A stretch of DNA of 64,000 nt from Williamsia sp. 1135 (lineage in GTDB: Bacteria; Actinomycetota; Actinomycetes; Mycobacteriales; Mycobacteriaceae): contig NZ_MJEI01000106.1 in NCBI RefSeq assembly GCF_002095395.1, positions 186,001 to 250,000 on the forward strand. The letters run 5' to 3'. Below are positions 30,340 through 39,361 of the stretch, piece by piece. The notes beneath the pieces were generated by a model, which was given only the letters and a program-made list of their open reading frames with translations, did no database searches and had not been told where the DNA came from. The stretch's first letter is position 1; each line of letters starts with the position of its first letter. A program made the translations under genes and the position numbers.

Positions 30340-31598
30340 CCGCGGATCATCCCGGCCCACATCGCAGGAAAGTCGGGGAGTGTCTTTTCGGTGGTCTGTA
30401 CGTCGTCCACCTGGACACCGTCGGTCACCAGCCCGATCAGAGCGCCTGCGGTTGCCATGCGGTGATCTGCGTAGGCACGCCAGAGCCCGGCGTGCAGCGG
30501 TGCAGGATCGATGATCAGCCCGTCGGAGGTCTCGCTGCACCCACCGCCGAGCCTGGTGATCTCGGTGACCAGCGCGGCGAGGCGATCGGTCTCGTGCCCG
30601 CGCAGATGCGCGATCCCAGACAATTCCGAGCGCCCGTTGGCCAGGGCGCACATCGCGGCGACGGTCGGCGTCAGTTCGCCGACTGCGCTCATGTCCCAGG
30701 AAATACCCTGCAGCACATCAGGTCCGGTGATCGTCAGCATGCCGTCGATGACGACGCTCCGGCAGCCCATCGCCTCGAGGATGTCCACGATGACGGCTCC
30801 GGGCTGGGTGGTCCGCGCGGGCCACCGGGGCACGCTGATCTGCCCTCCGGTGACCGCCGCTGCGGCCAGGAATGCTGCTGCGTTCGACAGGTCGGGCTCG
30901 ATCTGCCAGTCGACGGCGTGCACCGGCCCCGGGTCGATCCGCCAGCGGTCGGCAACCGTGGTGTCCACCACGACGCCTGCCTCGCCCAACATCTCGACAG
31001 TCATGTCGATGTGCGGCATCGACGGCACCGGCGCGCCGACGTGGTGGACCGTCAGACCGTCGGTGAAGCGTGTGCCCGAGAGCAGCAGCCCGGAGACGAA
31101 TTGTGAGGACGCGGACGCGTCGACCGTGACGTCGCCACCCCGCACCGCCCCGGTGCCGCGGACGGTGAAGGGGAGCGCGCGGCCGTCGATGTCGACGCCG
31201 ATGTCCGCCAGCGCGTCGAGGATCGTGTGGAGCGGACGGCTGCGGGCCTGCTCGTCGCCGTCGAACTCGACCTTGCCCTCTGCCAGGGCGGCGAGCGCGG
31301 GTACGAAACGCATGACCGTGCCGGCCAGTCCACAGTCGATGACGGCTCCGTGCATCGGTGCCGGCGTGATCGTGACGGTGGTGGGGTCGGCCGGTTCCGC
31401 CTCGACGCCGACACCGAGCGACTCGAGCGCGGTCAGCATGAGGTCGGTGTCGCGACTGCGCAGTGTCCCGGCCAGCGTCGAGGGGCCATCGGCATGCGCC
31501 GCCAGGATCAACGCCCGATTGGTGATCGACTTGCTACCGGGCAGGGTGACGGTGGCGTGCACTCGCGCCGGGGCGTACGGGGCATTCCATGCATTCAC
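30336..31598 (-). CDS. aroA: 3-phosphoshikimate 1-carboxyvinyltransferase (EPSP synthase)
   Basis: 420 aa shikimate-pathway enzyme transferring enolpyruvate from PEP to shikimate-3-phosphate. Conserved [11 protein letters not shown] at 20-30, the GLAGTVMRF segment (90s), RPL..., and the C-terminal [12 protein letters not shown] and PDFPAMWAG are present. GTG 31598 is the assigned start. Order aroA-rsgA on this strand is as Rv3227-Rv3228. Confidence 0.97.
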   Translation of the reverse strand: MNAWNAPYAPARVHATVTLPGSKSITNRALILAAHADGPSTLAGTLRSRDTDLMLTALESLGVGVEAEPADPTTVTITPAPMHGAVIDCGLAGTVMRFVPALAALAEGKVEFDGDEQARSRPLHTILDALADIGVDIDGRALPFTVRGTGAVRGGDVTVDASASSQFVSGLLLSGTRFTDGLTVHHVGAPVPSMPHIDMTVEMLGEAGVVVDTTVADRWRIDPGPVHAVDWQIEPDLSNAAAFLAAAAVTGGQISVPRWPARTTQPGAVIVDILEAMGCRSVVIDGMLTITGPDVLQGISWDMSAVGELTPTVAAMCALANGRSELSGIAHLRGHETDRLAALVTEITRLGGGCSETSDGLIIDPAPLHAGLWRAYADHRMATAGALIGLVTDGVQVDDVQTTEKTLPDFPAMWAGMIRG

Positions 31599-31756
31599 GT
31601 TGACAGTCTTTCATGTGGCCCGAGGTGCCCTGTTCGTCTCGCTGATCATGCCCCGTTCACCGCACAGATCTTGCCCCTGTCCGGCCGACGGCGACGAGTC
31701 TGCCGAATGACGGACAATCGGGGTTCTGACAGCGTTTTGCCCGCTATGTTCTTTTC

Positions 31757-32506
31757 ATGAAACTTGCCCTTTCCCGTGGCGGCGCAGCGATCGCAGTCTG
31801 TGCGGCAGCACTTTTGACCCTGTCGGCATGTTCCGACGACTCGTCTGACAGCGCGGACTCTTCGGCGAGCGCCGCGCCCTCGAGCACCGCCGAGGCGGTC
31901 GCGGCGGAGCTGGACGCGCGAGCAGAGGACCTCATGCTCGCCGAGTCCGATTTCCCCGGCGGCGGTGAGTACGTCGTGCTGGACAAGGCGGCCATTGATG
32001 CCGACGAGGACTCCGACCCCGAGGTCACTCCCGCGAACTGTGCGGCCATCGTGGAGATGGACGAGGGCACCGACCAATTCGACAAGGCCAGGGTCGAGTA
32101 CACCCTGACGGATGGCACCAGCATCGAGACCGAGGTGCTCCTCGGACAGAACGGCAGCCTCGACGACGTCGCGAGCGACATCGAGGCCTGCCCGGCGATG
32201 ACCTTGCGTGGTCCAACCGACAACGGTGCAGAACTCGTCGCGGAGATGGAGAACTCCGTCGAAGACGTCGAAGGGAGCACGGTTCCGGCCAAGACCCTCG
32301 TGAGTACCGGCACCGCCACGGTCGGCGCCGACAGCGTGCCCATCACCATCCGGTCGACCGGCGCCTACGTGGACGGCACGACCGTGAGTGTTCAGGTCTC
32401 GCTGACCGGCGAGGGTGCCGCAAACTGGAACAGCGACGACGACGCGATCGTCGTCGATCTCCTCAACAAGCAAATCGCGAAGGTTCAGGAGGCCGCGGCC
32501 CAGTAG
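31757..32506 (+). CDS. Putative secreted lipoprotein
   Basis: 249 aa. The signal peptide MKLALSRGGAAIAVCAAALL ends in the lipobox TLSAC with Cys25 as the modification site. A Ser/Asp-rich linker (26-45) follows, then a beta-rich domain with two Cys (NCAAI and EACPA) that could form a disulfide. It resembles the small actinobacterial lipoproteins with DUF5642-like domains, but I do not recognise a family with certainty. It is divergent from aroA, with 158 nt between them. Confidence 0.7.
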   Translation: MKLALSRGGAAIAVCAAALLTLSACSDDSSDSADSSASAAPSSTAEAVAAELDARAEDLMLAESDFPGGGEYVVLDKAAIDADEDSDPEVTPANCAAIVEMDEGTDQFDKARVEYTLTDGTSIETEVLLGQNGSLDDVASDIEACPAMTLRGPTDNGAELVAEMENSVEDVEGSTVPAKTLVSTGTATVGADSVPITIRSTGAYVDGTTVSVQVSLTGEGAANWNSDDDAIVVDLLNKQIAKVQEAAAQ

Positions 32507-32530
32507 CCCGGTCACCGATCACAGACGACG

Positions 32531-32559
32531 GGCGCCCCTCGACTCGGTCGGGGGGGGCC
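32531..32559 (+). terminator. GC-rich hairpin after the lipoprotein gene
   Basis: GGCGCCCCTCGAC (32531-32543) can pair imperfectly with the G-run segment at 32547-32559. No T-tract. Its position 25 nt after the stop suggests termination. Confidence 0.4.
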
Positions 32560-32603
32560 TCGCCGTGTCGGTGATGTCGGTTCGCGGGTGGATAATGGGT
32601 CCC

Positions 32604-33341
32604 ATGTGCGGGCGATACGCCACGACGGCGAGTACTTCTGATCTGGTTGCGGCCTTCGATGCCGCCTTGGCGGAGGACGACGCGAGCACGCTGGACCGAC
32701 CGTCGTACAACGTCGCTCCGACCACGACGGTGCCGACGGTGCTCGAGCGAGCGGAGCGGTCTGATCCGGAAGATGCCGACTCCGAACCCGTCGTGACCCG
32801 GCAGCTGCGCCCCCTGCGCTGGGGCCTGGTGCCCAGCTGGGCGAAGGACCCCAAGATCGGTAGCCGCATGATCAACGCCCGCTCGGAGACCCTGACCGAG
32901 AAACCGTCGTTCAAGGCAGCAGCAGCGCGGCGGCGATGCATCCTTCCCGCGGCGGGATTCTTCGAGTGGACCAAGGATCCCGACGGAAAGAAGATCCCGT
33001 ACTTCCTCCATGACCCCGACACCCCGATCCTGGGGTTCGCCGGGCTGTACGAATTGTGGCCCGACCCTGACAAGGCCAAGGACGATCCCGATCGATGGCT
33101 CTGGACCACCACGGTGATCACCCGGCCCGCGGCCGACGCCCTGGGGCACATCCACGACCGCACGCCGGTGATCGTCACGCCGGATCTGCAAGACCAATGG
33201 CTGGATTGCACCAGTGGAAAGGCCGATGTGGCCCGAGAACTGCTCGACGCCCTACCCGAACCCCACCTGGAGCCCTATCGGGTCTCGACCGATGTGAACA
33301 ACGTCCGCAACAACCGTGCCGATCTCATCGAGCGCGTGTGA
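32604..33341 (+). CDS. SRAP-domain protein (HMCES/YedK family)
   Basis: 245 aa. The sequence begins MCGRYA; after Met removal Cys2 forms a thiazolidine crosslink with abasic sites in single-stranded DNA. Other family residues are visible: SYNVAPTTTVP (Asn), GLVPSWAKDPKIGSRMINARSE and PAAGFFEW (Glu), and the HDRTPVIV segment with the catalytic His. It shields abasic sites during replication. Equivalent to Rv3226c. Its stop overlaps the next start (GTGA). Confidence 0.93.
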   Translation: MCGRYATTASTSDLVAAFDAALAEDDASTLDRPSYNVAPTTTVPTVLERAERSDPEDADSEPVVTRQLRPLRWGLVPSWAKDPKIGSRMINARSETLTEKPSFKAAAARRRCILPAAGFFEWTKDPDGKKIPYFLHDPDTPILGFAGLYELWPDPDKAKDDPDRWLWTTTVITRPAADALGHIHDRTPVIVTPDLQDQWLDCTSGKADVARELLDALPEPHLEPYRVSTDVNNVRNNRADLIERV

Positions 33342-33736
33342 GCACCGGGCAACCCGCGACCAAACCGAACCCGTTCCAGGTCGTCAAGTACCTGCTCGGT
33401 CGTCCCCTCCCGGAATCGATGCGTGACTGGGTCGCTCGTGATGTGGTCGGACCGGGCAGCAGACGCCGCTACATCGTCCGAGGCGTACTGCCGTTCCTGC
33501 CGATCCTGCTCGCGTTCGCGCTGTTCGTTCCCGGCCCCTTCGTCTATCGCATCGGGATGATCGCGCTCCTGCTGGTCCCGCTGGTGTATTTCGAGATCGC
33601 GCTGATGGGTATCTATCGGCGTCATCTGCTGACCAGCAACGGACTCGACGGCAACCTCATCAACTTCAAGCAGCGGGCTCGGCGCGAGGTCACCCGCAAC
33701 GAGTACGAGGCGAACTACCCGCGCAAGCCGGACTGA
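33338..33736 (+). CDS. DUF5313 membrane protein
   Basis: 132 aa; GTG 33338 overlaps the SRAP gene stop. The conserved N-terminus (KPNPFQVVKYLLGRPLPESMRDWVARD) is followed by two membrane helices (about 50-66 and 72-90) and the motif YRRHLLTSNGLDG. Members are actinobacterial and uncharacterised. Coupling to the SRAP gene implies joint expression. Confidence 0.75.
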   Translation: MSTGQPATKPNPFQVVKYLLGRPLPESMRDWVARDVVGPGSRRRYIVRGVLPFLPILLAFALFVPGPFVYRIGMIALLLVPLVYFEIALMGIYRRHLLTSNGLDGNLINFKQRARREVTRNEYEANYPRKPD

Positions 33737-33746
33737 GCGAACCCGC

Positions 33747-34649
33747 TCAAGCCGTCACCAGCAGGCGGCCCGGGGCCGCTTTCGCCGCCACCGCGGCGTG
33801 GGCCTTCTCCACCTCGGCAAGAGGGAACTCGCCGGCGATGCGCAACGGGAGTCGCCCGGCTGCGACGTCGATCAGCAGTCCTGCCAATTCCGCGCCGTCG
33901 GCGTGGACGGAAACGGCCTCGACCTCGATCTCTCGTTCTGACGGTGGTACGGCGGCCGGGATCAAACCGACGTACTGGCCGGCGTCGACGATGAACGCGA
34001 AGAGATCGGTTCCGATGACGGCGGGGTCAAGCACCGCATCGAACCTTTGTCCCCGCACGTCTTCGAGCGATGTCGCGACGACGTCGGCGCCCGATTCCCG
34101 GAGGCGTTCGGCGTCGTCGGCTTTGCCCAGAGCAGTCACGGTGAGCCCCCGCCGGGCCGCGAGGGGTATGGCATAACTACCGACACCGCCCGACGAACCG
34201 GTGACCAGCAGGGTCTTGACCTGCGGACCCAGCAAGGCGATGGCCTGGGCCGCAGTCTGGGCGATCAGTGGTACCGCAGCGGCACGGGTGAGGTCGAGGC
34301 CGGCCGGCAGGGGTGCGATCGCATCGGCGTTCAGAACCACTTGTTCGCTGTACGTTCCGATGTCGGCGTCGAATCCGGTGCGCAACCCGACGACCTCGTC
34401 ACCGGGACGGAATGCTCCGACCTCGGCCCCGACGGCGTCAACGACTCCAGAGACGTCCCATCCGATCCCGACGACAGCGTCCGTTGGGAGCAGGCCGAGG
34501 TTGTGGAACATGCCGTCCGCGGTGGCCACATCCACCGGGTTGACCGCGGCGGCCCGTACCCGGATCCGCACTTGCCCGGTGCCGGGTTCTGGAGTGGCGA
34601 TGTCGGTGACCCGCAGGTCCTGGTTCCCCGTGGTGAGTACTGCGCGCAT
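33747..34649 (-). CDS. NADP-dependent quinone oxidoreductase (MDR family)
   Basis: 300 aa medium-chain dehydrogenase/reductase without zinc ligands. GroES-like N-domain (AAAVNPVDVATADG), nucleotide-binding TGSSGGVGSYAIPLA and a C-terminal EVEKAHAAVA helix are typical of quinone reductase-like enzymes. Substrate unknown. It is transcribed divergently from an HxlR regulator 113 nt away, a common arrangement for redox- or aldehyde-responsive control. Confidence 0.88.
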   Translation of the reverse strand: MRAVLTTGNQDLRVTDIATPEPGTGQVRIRVRAAAVNPVDVATADGMFHNLGLLPTDAVVGIGWDVSGVVDAVGAEVGAFRPGDEVVGLRTGFDADIGTYSEQVVLNADAIAPLPAGLDLTRAAAVPLIAQTAAQAIALLGPQVKTLLVTGSSGGVGSYAIPLAARRGLTVTALGKADDAERLRESGADVVATSLEDVRGQRFDAVLDPAVIGTDLFAFIVDAGQYVGLIPAAVPPSEREIEVEAVSVHADGAELAGLLIDVAAGRLPLRIAGEFPLAEVEKAHAAVAAKAAPGRLLVTA

Positions 34650-34725
34650 GAGATGTCCTTTTCATCGGATGAATGACTCTTGCGAAAACCACCCTGCCGC
34701 TGGCACTCTCTATTGGGAAGTAGGC

Positions 34726-34755
34726 ACCTGAAAGTGCGTAACTGACCTGAAAGTG
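34726..34755. promoter_or_regulatory. Direct-repeat operator candidate for HxlR
   Basis: ACCTGAAAGTG occurs at 34726-34736 and 34745-34755, a 19-nt period, ending 7 nt before the hxlR ATG. Two turns of DNA separate the copies. Likely bound by the adjacent HxlR-type regulator to control itself and the divergent oxidoreductase. Confidence 0.5.
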
Positions 34756-34762
34756 AGCCCTG

Positions 34763-35158
34763 ATGCCCACCACCACCGCGTCCGCACGCAGAGATCAGGC
34801 AAAACGCGAGTACGACGCGTATGTGGCCGCATGTCCGAGCCGAATGCTCTTGGACCGGGTGAGTGACAAATGGGTGTCGCTGGTGCTGGTCGCACTCGGT
34901 GACGGGACCCTGCGATATTCAGAGCTCTCCCGCCGATTGGCAGGGGTCAGTCAGAAGATGCTGACGCAGACTCTGAGAGCACTAGAGCGAGACGGCTTGG
35001 TCGAACGCAACGTGACCGCGAGTGTGCCGGTGCGGGTGGACTACTCGCTGACACCCTTGGGAGATTCGTTGCGGGAGTTGATGTACGGGGTCAAGCTGTG
35101 GGCCGAATCCAACATGGATGAGGTGTTCGAGGCGCGAGCCCGCTACGACGAGCGGTGA
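34763..35158 (+). CDS. HxlR-family transcriptional regulator
   Basis: 131 aa winged-helix protein. The family pattern C-P-S-R..L..VSDKWVSLVLVAL.DG..RYSELSRRLAGVSQKMLTQTLRALERDGLV is present, including the N-terminal Cys (AACPS) that can act as a redox or aldehyde sensor in HypR/YodB relatives. It probably controls the divergent oxidoreductase. Its stop is only 3 nt from the convergent ybaK stop. Confidence 0.9.
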   Translation: MPTTTASARRDQAKREYDAYVAACPSRMLLDRVSDKWVSLVLVALGDGTLRYSELSRRLAGVSQKMLTQTLRALERDGLVERNVTASVPVRVDYSLTPLGDSLRELMYGVKLWAESNMDEVFEARARYDER

Positions 35159-35161
35159 CCT

Positions 35162-35641
35162 TCAGGCGAGGATGTCGCCGACGACGGCGGCGCACACCCT
35201 GATGAGGTCGTCCGGGGCGAGTTCGATCTCCAGGCCGCGCTTCCCGGCGCTGCAGAACACGGTGTCCCACAGGTGCGCGCTGTCGTCGATGACTGTCGGG
35301 AGTGTCTTCTTCTGGCCGACGGGCGAGACACCGCCGAGTACATAACCGGTCACCCGCATGACGTCCTTCGGGTCGGCCATCGTCGCTTTTCCGGTGAGGT
35401 TCAAGGCTGCGGCGGCCGACTTGAGCGACAACCGTTCGGGAACCGGGATCACTGCCACCGCAAGCGTGCCCCCGACGTCGATGACGAGCGTCTTGAAGAT
35501 CTGTTCAGGTACGGCCCCGACGCCGGCCATGTGCTCGACGGCCTCAGGTCCCCACGCCCCGTCCGAGGTGGTCGCGTACTTGTGAACACGGTGGTTGACG
35601 CCGCCCAGGTCCAGAGCCTTGATCGCCGCTGTTGCCGCCAT
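35162..35641 (-). CDS. ybaK: Cys-tRNA(Pro) deacylase, YbaK/EbsC family
   Basis: 159 aa. It hydrolyses Cys mischarged on tRNA(Pro). Typical features: FKTLVIDVGG, the catalytic Lys region (SLKSAAAALN..KATMADP) and GYVLGGVSPVGQKK. Matches the gene beside sigH in mycobacteria (Rv3224A/B region). Convergent with the HxlR gene. Confidence 0.92.
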   Translation of the reverse strand: MAATAAIKALDLGGVNHRVHKYATTSDGAWGPEAVEHMAGVGAVPEQIFKTLVIDVGGTLAVAVIPVPERLSLKSAAAALNLTGKATMADPKDVMRVTGYVLGGVSPVGQKKTLPTVIDDSAHLWDTVFCSAGKRGLEIELAPDDLIRVCAAVVGDILA

Positions 35642-35697
35642 AGCCGGTCATTCTCCCAGGCGATTTAGATGCAGCGTCGGCGAAAGTGGACATATCC

Positions 35698-35724
35698 GGA
35701 ACAAGCCACCTCGGCGCGGTGTTG
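35698..35724 (+). promoter_or_regulatory. SigH-type promoter of sigH
   Basis: GGAAC at 35698-35702, 18 nt, then GTTG at 35721-35724: this matches the GGAA(C/T)...GTT consensus of SigH/SigR promoters. It ends 24 nt before the chosen sigH start, predicting positive autoregulation under thiol stress. Confidence 0.7.
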
Positions 35725-35748
35725 AGTCATCTGCGAAGGAGGTGTGGT

Positions 35749-36474
35749 GTGCACAGTAACTCGGAACAGACCGGGTCGGTAGGCTTGCTCGACAGACTTG
35801 ATTTTCCCGCGGGTCTTGAAGGGATTGTCGTGACAGAAGCCGAAGCCACAGCCGAGACACCGGAAGAGCAATTCGCCCGATTCGAGCGTGATGCGCTGCC
35901 GTTGCTCGATCAGATGTACGGAGCCGCATTGCGCATGACGCGCAATCCCGCGGACGCAGAAGATCTGGTGCAAGAGACCTATGTGAAGGCGTTCACCGCC
36001 TTCAAATCGTTCAAGGCCGGTACCAACCTGAAGGCGTGGTTGTACCGCATCCTGACGAACACCTACATCAACGGGTATCGCAAGCGGCAACGACAGCCTG
36101 CGCAGTATCCCACCGATGAGATCACCGACTGGCAGTTGGCCGCGACGGCGGAGCACACCTCCACCGGGTTGCGATCAGCCGAGATCGAAGCGCTCGACGC
36201 GCTGCCGGACGACGACATCAAGGCAGCTTTGCAGGAGTTGCCCGAAGACTTCCGGATGGCTGTGTACTACGCCGACGTGGAGGGGCTGCCCTACAAGGAG
36301 ATCGCCCAGATCATGGACACCCCGATCGGAACCGTCATGTCGCGTCTGCACCGTGGCCGTAAGCAGCTGCGGGAACTGCTCGGCGACGTCGCGCGCGAGC
36401 GTGGATTCAACAGAGGAACTCCCGGCCGAGGCGCCGGCGGCCAGGCCGACCAGGAACAGGAGATTGCCCGATGA
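35749..36474 (+). CDS. sigH: ECF sigma factor SigH (thiol/heat stress)
   Basis: 241 aa. Region 2 ([23 protein letters not shown]...[33 protein letters not shown], read in parts) and region 4 ([41 protein letters not shown]) closely match M. tuberculosis SigH. GTG 35749 is chosen because AGGAGG lies 6 nt upstream; a GTG at 35830 would give a shorter protein closer to the M. tuberculosis N-terminus. Directs thioredoxin and chaperone genes under oxidative and heat stress. Overlaps rshA by 4 nt. Confidence 0.96.
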   Translation: MHSNSEQTGSVGLLDRLDFPAGLEGIVVTEAEATAETPEEQFARFERDALPLLDQMYGAALRMTRNPADAEDLVQETYVKAFTAFKSFKAGTNLKAWLYRILTNTYINGYRKRQRQPAQYPTDEITDWQLAATAEHTSTGLRSAEIEALDALPDDDIKAALQELPEDFRMAVYYADVEGLPYKEIAQIMDTPIGTVMSRLHRGRKQLRELLGDVARERGFNRGTPGRGAGGQADQEQEIAR

Positions 36475-36779
36475 GCACCGGAGACGTAGCGGGCAGCGGA
36501 TCGCCCGAAGAGATCGATGAAACCGAGCGGCTCGATTGCTCGGCGGTGATCGCGGACGTCTGGCTGCTGCTGGACAACGAGTGCGACACGCACGCACGCG
36601 CACGCCTGCAATCGCATATCGACACGTGCGCACCCTGCCTCGAGCACTACGGCATCGAGCAGCAATTGAAGAGCCTGGTCAGCCGCAAGTGTGGCGGCGA
36701 GCAAGCTCCTGCCGGTCTGCGAGAGCGGCTGACCCTGGAAATTCGAAAGACCGTGATCATCCGCGAGACGCGCGGATAG
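36471..36779 (+). CDS. rshA: Zinc-binding anti-sigma factor RshA
   Basis: 102 aa; ATG 36471 overlaps the sigH stop (ATGA). The ZAS motif is His49, Cys53, Cys56 (HIDTCAPC), with additional Cys23 and Cys38 as in RshA/RsrA. Oxidation of the zinc-site thiols releases SigH. Full-length for the family. Confidence 0.96.
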   Translation: MSTGDVAGSGSPEEIDETERLDCSAVIADVWLLLDNECDTHARARLQSHIDTCAPCLEHYGIEQQLKSLVSRKCGGEQAPAGLRERLTLEIRKTVIIRETRG

Positions 36780-36854
36780 TTTTCACTTCCTTCGCGCGCG
36801 CGGGACGATCACGGCCTGACAAAAGGGCCGAGCCCCGGTGAGGACCAACACCGA

Positions 36855-36929
36855 TCAGGCGTTGGGACGCTTACCGTGGTTCGCGGCGTTCTTCTTGCGG
36901 GCCCGCTTCTTACGTCCACGCTTTCCCAT
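36855..36929 (-). CDS. bL37: Ribosomal protein bL37 (24 aa)
   Basis: An ATG at 36929 opens a 24-codon frame ending in TGA at 36855. The product begins MGKRGRKKRARKKN and ends ANHGKRPNA, very close to the small basic 50S protein bL37 found by cryo-EM in mycobacterial ribosomes. AAGGAG lies about 7 nt upstream on the minus strand. Half the residues are Lys or Arg. It lies between rshA and the biotinyl-domain gene, on the opposite strand. Short length makes it easily missed. Confidence 0.88.
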   Translation of the reverse strand: MGKRGRKKRARKKNAANHGKRPNA

Positions 36930-37114
36930 GGCAGTCTCCTTCCGACAGCGATCCATTGTGACACGAGGAGTGGCATCGGCTGAAATGCGGCGACGCCTGC
37001 GGAGAAGCCCGGAGGACGCGGCCCGTGGAAACCGGGCGGCGCCGTTGCGATGAATCTGCTGCGCGCTTCGGTGCGATAGGTTGATACCGGAAAACCAACT
37101 CCGGGAGGATGGCG

Positions 37115-37333
37115 ATGTCAGAAGAGGTCGTGGCAGAGATTGTGGCGAGCGTTCTCGAAGTGGTCGTCACCCCCGGTCAGACGGTGGATGCAGGCGACAC
37201 TTTGGTGCTGCTGGAATCGATGAAGATGGAGATCCCGGTGCTGGCCGAAGAGGCGGGCACGATCACCGAGGTCAAGGTCAAGGTGGGCGAGGTCATCCAG
37301 GCCGGAGACCTCATCGCCGTCATCGAGAACTGA
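37115..37333 (+). CDS. Biotinyl-domain protein (TB7.3-like)
   Basis: 72 aa single biotinyl/lipoyl domain with the biotinylation site ESMKMEIPV, Lys37. ATG 37115 is preferred over ATG 37109 because GGGAGG directly abuts the latter but gives proper spacing to the former. In M. tuberculosis the homologue Rv3221c is biotinylated and found outside the cell; whether it serves a carboxylase is unknown. It lies 54 nt before pdtaS. Confidence 0.93.
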   Translation: MSEEVVAEIVASVLEVVVTPGQTVDAGDTLVLLESMKMEIPVLAEEAGTITEVKVKVGEVIQAGDLIAVIEN

Positions 37334-37387
37334 GAACGGCGGGAGAATTGAGAACCGCGGACCACTGAGACGTAGGTCCCGTTCCTG

Positions 37388-38884
37388 ATGTCGACTCTGT
37401 CCGAGCTTCTCGCCGAGCACACCGAGCTGATCGGCTCCGCAGGTGCTCACCTGCAACGGGTGGTGGCCGAATGGCAACTCCTCGCCGATCTCTCGTTCGC
37501 GGACCTGCAATTGTGGGTGCATTCGCAGCGCAGCACCACCAAGGCAGACGGCGATGACGCCACGCAGATGGTGTGCGTCGCGCAGTGTCGCCCCAATACA
37601 GCGCCAACGGTCTTCCCAGCCGATGTGGTGGGTACCTCGATAGCCGTCGGTGACAATCCACAGGTTTTCGGAGCCTTGGCTTCCGGACGCATCCTGCGCG
37701 AGGAGGATCCGACCTGGGTGGGTTCGGTGGCGATCCGGCGAGAAGCAGTCCCGGTCCGGTTCGACGGCGCGGTGATCGCGGTTCTCGCCCGGGCGATCAA
37801 TCTCACGCAGCCACGACTGCCCTCACCACTCGAGGTGTCCTACCAGGACTGCGCCAACGACCTGTGCCAGATGGTGTCCGAGGGGACCTTTCCGCAGTAC
37901 GAGGGCAATCCTCGCGGCCTGTCGACCCCGAGGGTGGGCGACGGCCTCATTCGTGTCGACCAACACGGTGTCGTGCAGTACGCGAGCCCCAACGCACTGT
38001 CGGCCTACCACCGCATGGGGTGGAACTCCGAACTCGGTGGAAACGATCTCGCGGACGTCACCGTCTCTCTGCTGACCGACCCTTTCGAGTCGGAAGAGGC
38101 CGCTGCGATGTTGCGGGCCGCCGTTGCCGGCGAGGCCGGAATGCGGATCGAGGCGGACGCCCACCGTGCGACCGTACTCATCCGGGCGGTGCCGCTCCGG
38201 CCGCGGGGCGCCCTCGTGGGTGCGGTCGTCCTCGTGCGCGACGTGACCGAGGTCAAACGTCGGGATCTCGCGTTGATCAGCAAAGACGCGACGATTCGCG
38301 AGATCCACCACCGCGTGAAGAACAATTTGCAGAGTGTGTCTGCGCTACTCCGGCTCCAGGCACGGCGGACCTCCAACGCGGAGGCAAAGCAGGCGCTCGG
38401 CGAGGCCGTCCGTCGGGTGGCGTCCATAGCGCTGGTCCATGAGCTGCTGTCAGGGAGTGTGGACGAGGAAGTCGACCTCGACGTCGTGATCGACCAGCTG
38501 GTGCCCGTGATGGCTGATGTGGCCTCCGGGGGCAGTCAGGTCACCGTGCGGCGGATCGGCAAGATCGGCGTTCTGAAATCTGATCTCGCGATGCCGATGG
38601 TGATGGTGCTGACCGAATTGATCCAGAACGCGGTGGAGCACGGTTTCGCTCCGGAACAGTCCGGGCGGGTGCTCATCGATACCTCGCGAAGCACCCGTGA
38701 GCTTGTCATCACCGTGCACGACAACGGAATCGGGTTGCCGGACGGCTTCGACCCGTCGAAGTCGGACCGGCTGGGACTGCAGATCGTGCACACCCTGGTG
38801 CAGATCGAACTTGCGGGTCAGCTCGAACTGCGAGGCGGTCTTCAGGGTGGCACCGACGCGGTCCTGACCGTACCGTTGCGCTGA
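37388..38884 (+). CDS. pdtaS: Cytosolic sensor histidine kinase PdtaS
   Basis: 498 aa with no membrane helix. An N-terminal GAF-like domain (about 1-150) and a PAS-like domain (170-290) precede a HisKA_2 domain containing IHHRVKNNLQS with His307/His308 and an ATPase domain (ELIQNAVEHGF, DNGIGLPDGF, GLQIVHTLV). Corresponds to Rv3220c, which signals through the RNA-binding antiterminator PdtaR encoded elsewhere and responds to nitric oxide, copper and c-di-GMP. ATG 37388. Confidence 0.93.
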   Translation: MSTLSELLAEHTELIGSAGAHLQRVVAEWQLLADLSFADLQLWVHSQRSTTKADGDDATQMVCVAQCRPNTAPTVFPADVVGTSIAVGDNPQVFGALASGRILREEDPTWVGSVAIRREAVPVRFDGAVIAVLARAINLTQPRLPSPLEVSYQDCANDLCQMVSEGTFPQYEGNPRGLSTPRVGDGLIRVDQHGVVQYASPNALSAYHRMGWNSELGGNDLADVTVSLLTDPFESEEAAAMLRAAVAGEAGMRIEADAHRATVLIRAVPLRPRGALVGAVVLVRDVTEVKRRDLALISKDATIREIHHRVKNNLQSVSALLRLQARRTSNAEAKQALGEAVRRVASIALVHELLSGSVDEEVDLDVVIDQLVPVMADVASGGSQVTVRRIGKIGVLKSDLAMPMVMVLTELIQNAVEHGFAPEQSGRVLIDTSRSTRELVITVHDNGIGLPDGFDPSKSDRLGLQIVHTLVQIELAGQLELRGGLQGGTDAVLTVPLR

Positions 38885-38951
38885 ATTGCGTTGCAGCCCC
38901 GAGTGATTCCGAGCACATCGCGCGAAATCCTTCAGGCCCCAGAACAACACA

Positions 38952-38977
38952 AACCCGGTGGCTTGTGCCACCGGGTT
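38952..38977. terminator. Bidirectional terminator between pdtaS and whiB1
   Basis: AACCCGGTGGC (38952-38962) and GCCACCGGGTT (38967-38977) form a perfect 11-bp stem with loop TTGT; flanking AACAAC and GTTGT extend the pairing and give T-runs on both strands. The genes are convergent. Confidence 0.8.
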
Positions 38978-39023
38978 GGTTGTCTGTTTGGTGGTCTCTG
39001 GGCTGTGACCACCCTCTCGGTTG

Positions 39024-39278
39024 CTAGACCGAGCTGCGGGTGCGGCTGCGTGCGTTACGCCGCTTGAGCGCACGACGCTCGTCTTCGCTCATCCCGCCCC
39101 AAACGCCTGCGTCCTGTCCCGACTCCAGTGCCCATGTGAGGCAATCAGCTGTAACCGCGCAGCGGTTGCAGACGAGCTTCGCATCAGCAATTTGCGCGAT
39201 AGCCGGGCCACTGTTTCCCACCGGGAAGAACAGCTCCGGATCCTCGTCGCGACAAATTGCGTTGTGACGCCAGTCCAT
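39024..39278 (-). CDS. whiB1: Iron-sulfur transcription factor WhiB1
   Basis: 84 aa. Cys9, Cys37, Cys40 and Cys46 ligate a [4Fe-4S] cluster; GVWGG at 59-63 is the sigma-factor-binding turn; a Lys/Arg-rich tail binds DNA. In mycobacteria WhiB1 is essential, binds the housekeeping sigma factor and reacts with nitric oxide. ATG 39278 has AAGGAG about 8 nt upstream. A CRP-like site lies about 85 nt upstream, as expected for whiB1. Confidence 0.97.
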   Translation of the reverse strand: MDWRHNAICRDEDPELFFPVGNSGPAIAQIADAKLVCNRCAVTADCLTWALESGQDAGVWGGMSEDERRALKRRNARSRTRSSV

Positions 39279-39361
39279 CCTACTGCTCCTTCAGGCGCCT
39301 CTTCGCGCCGCTCGTAACCGTCAGTTCATGTGTGCGTAGGTTTTGTTTCCGCACTGTTGCT

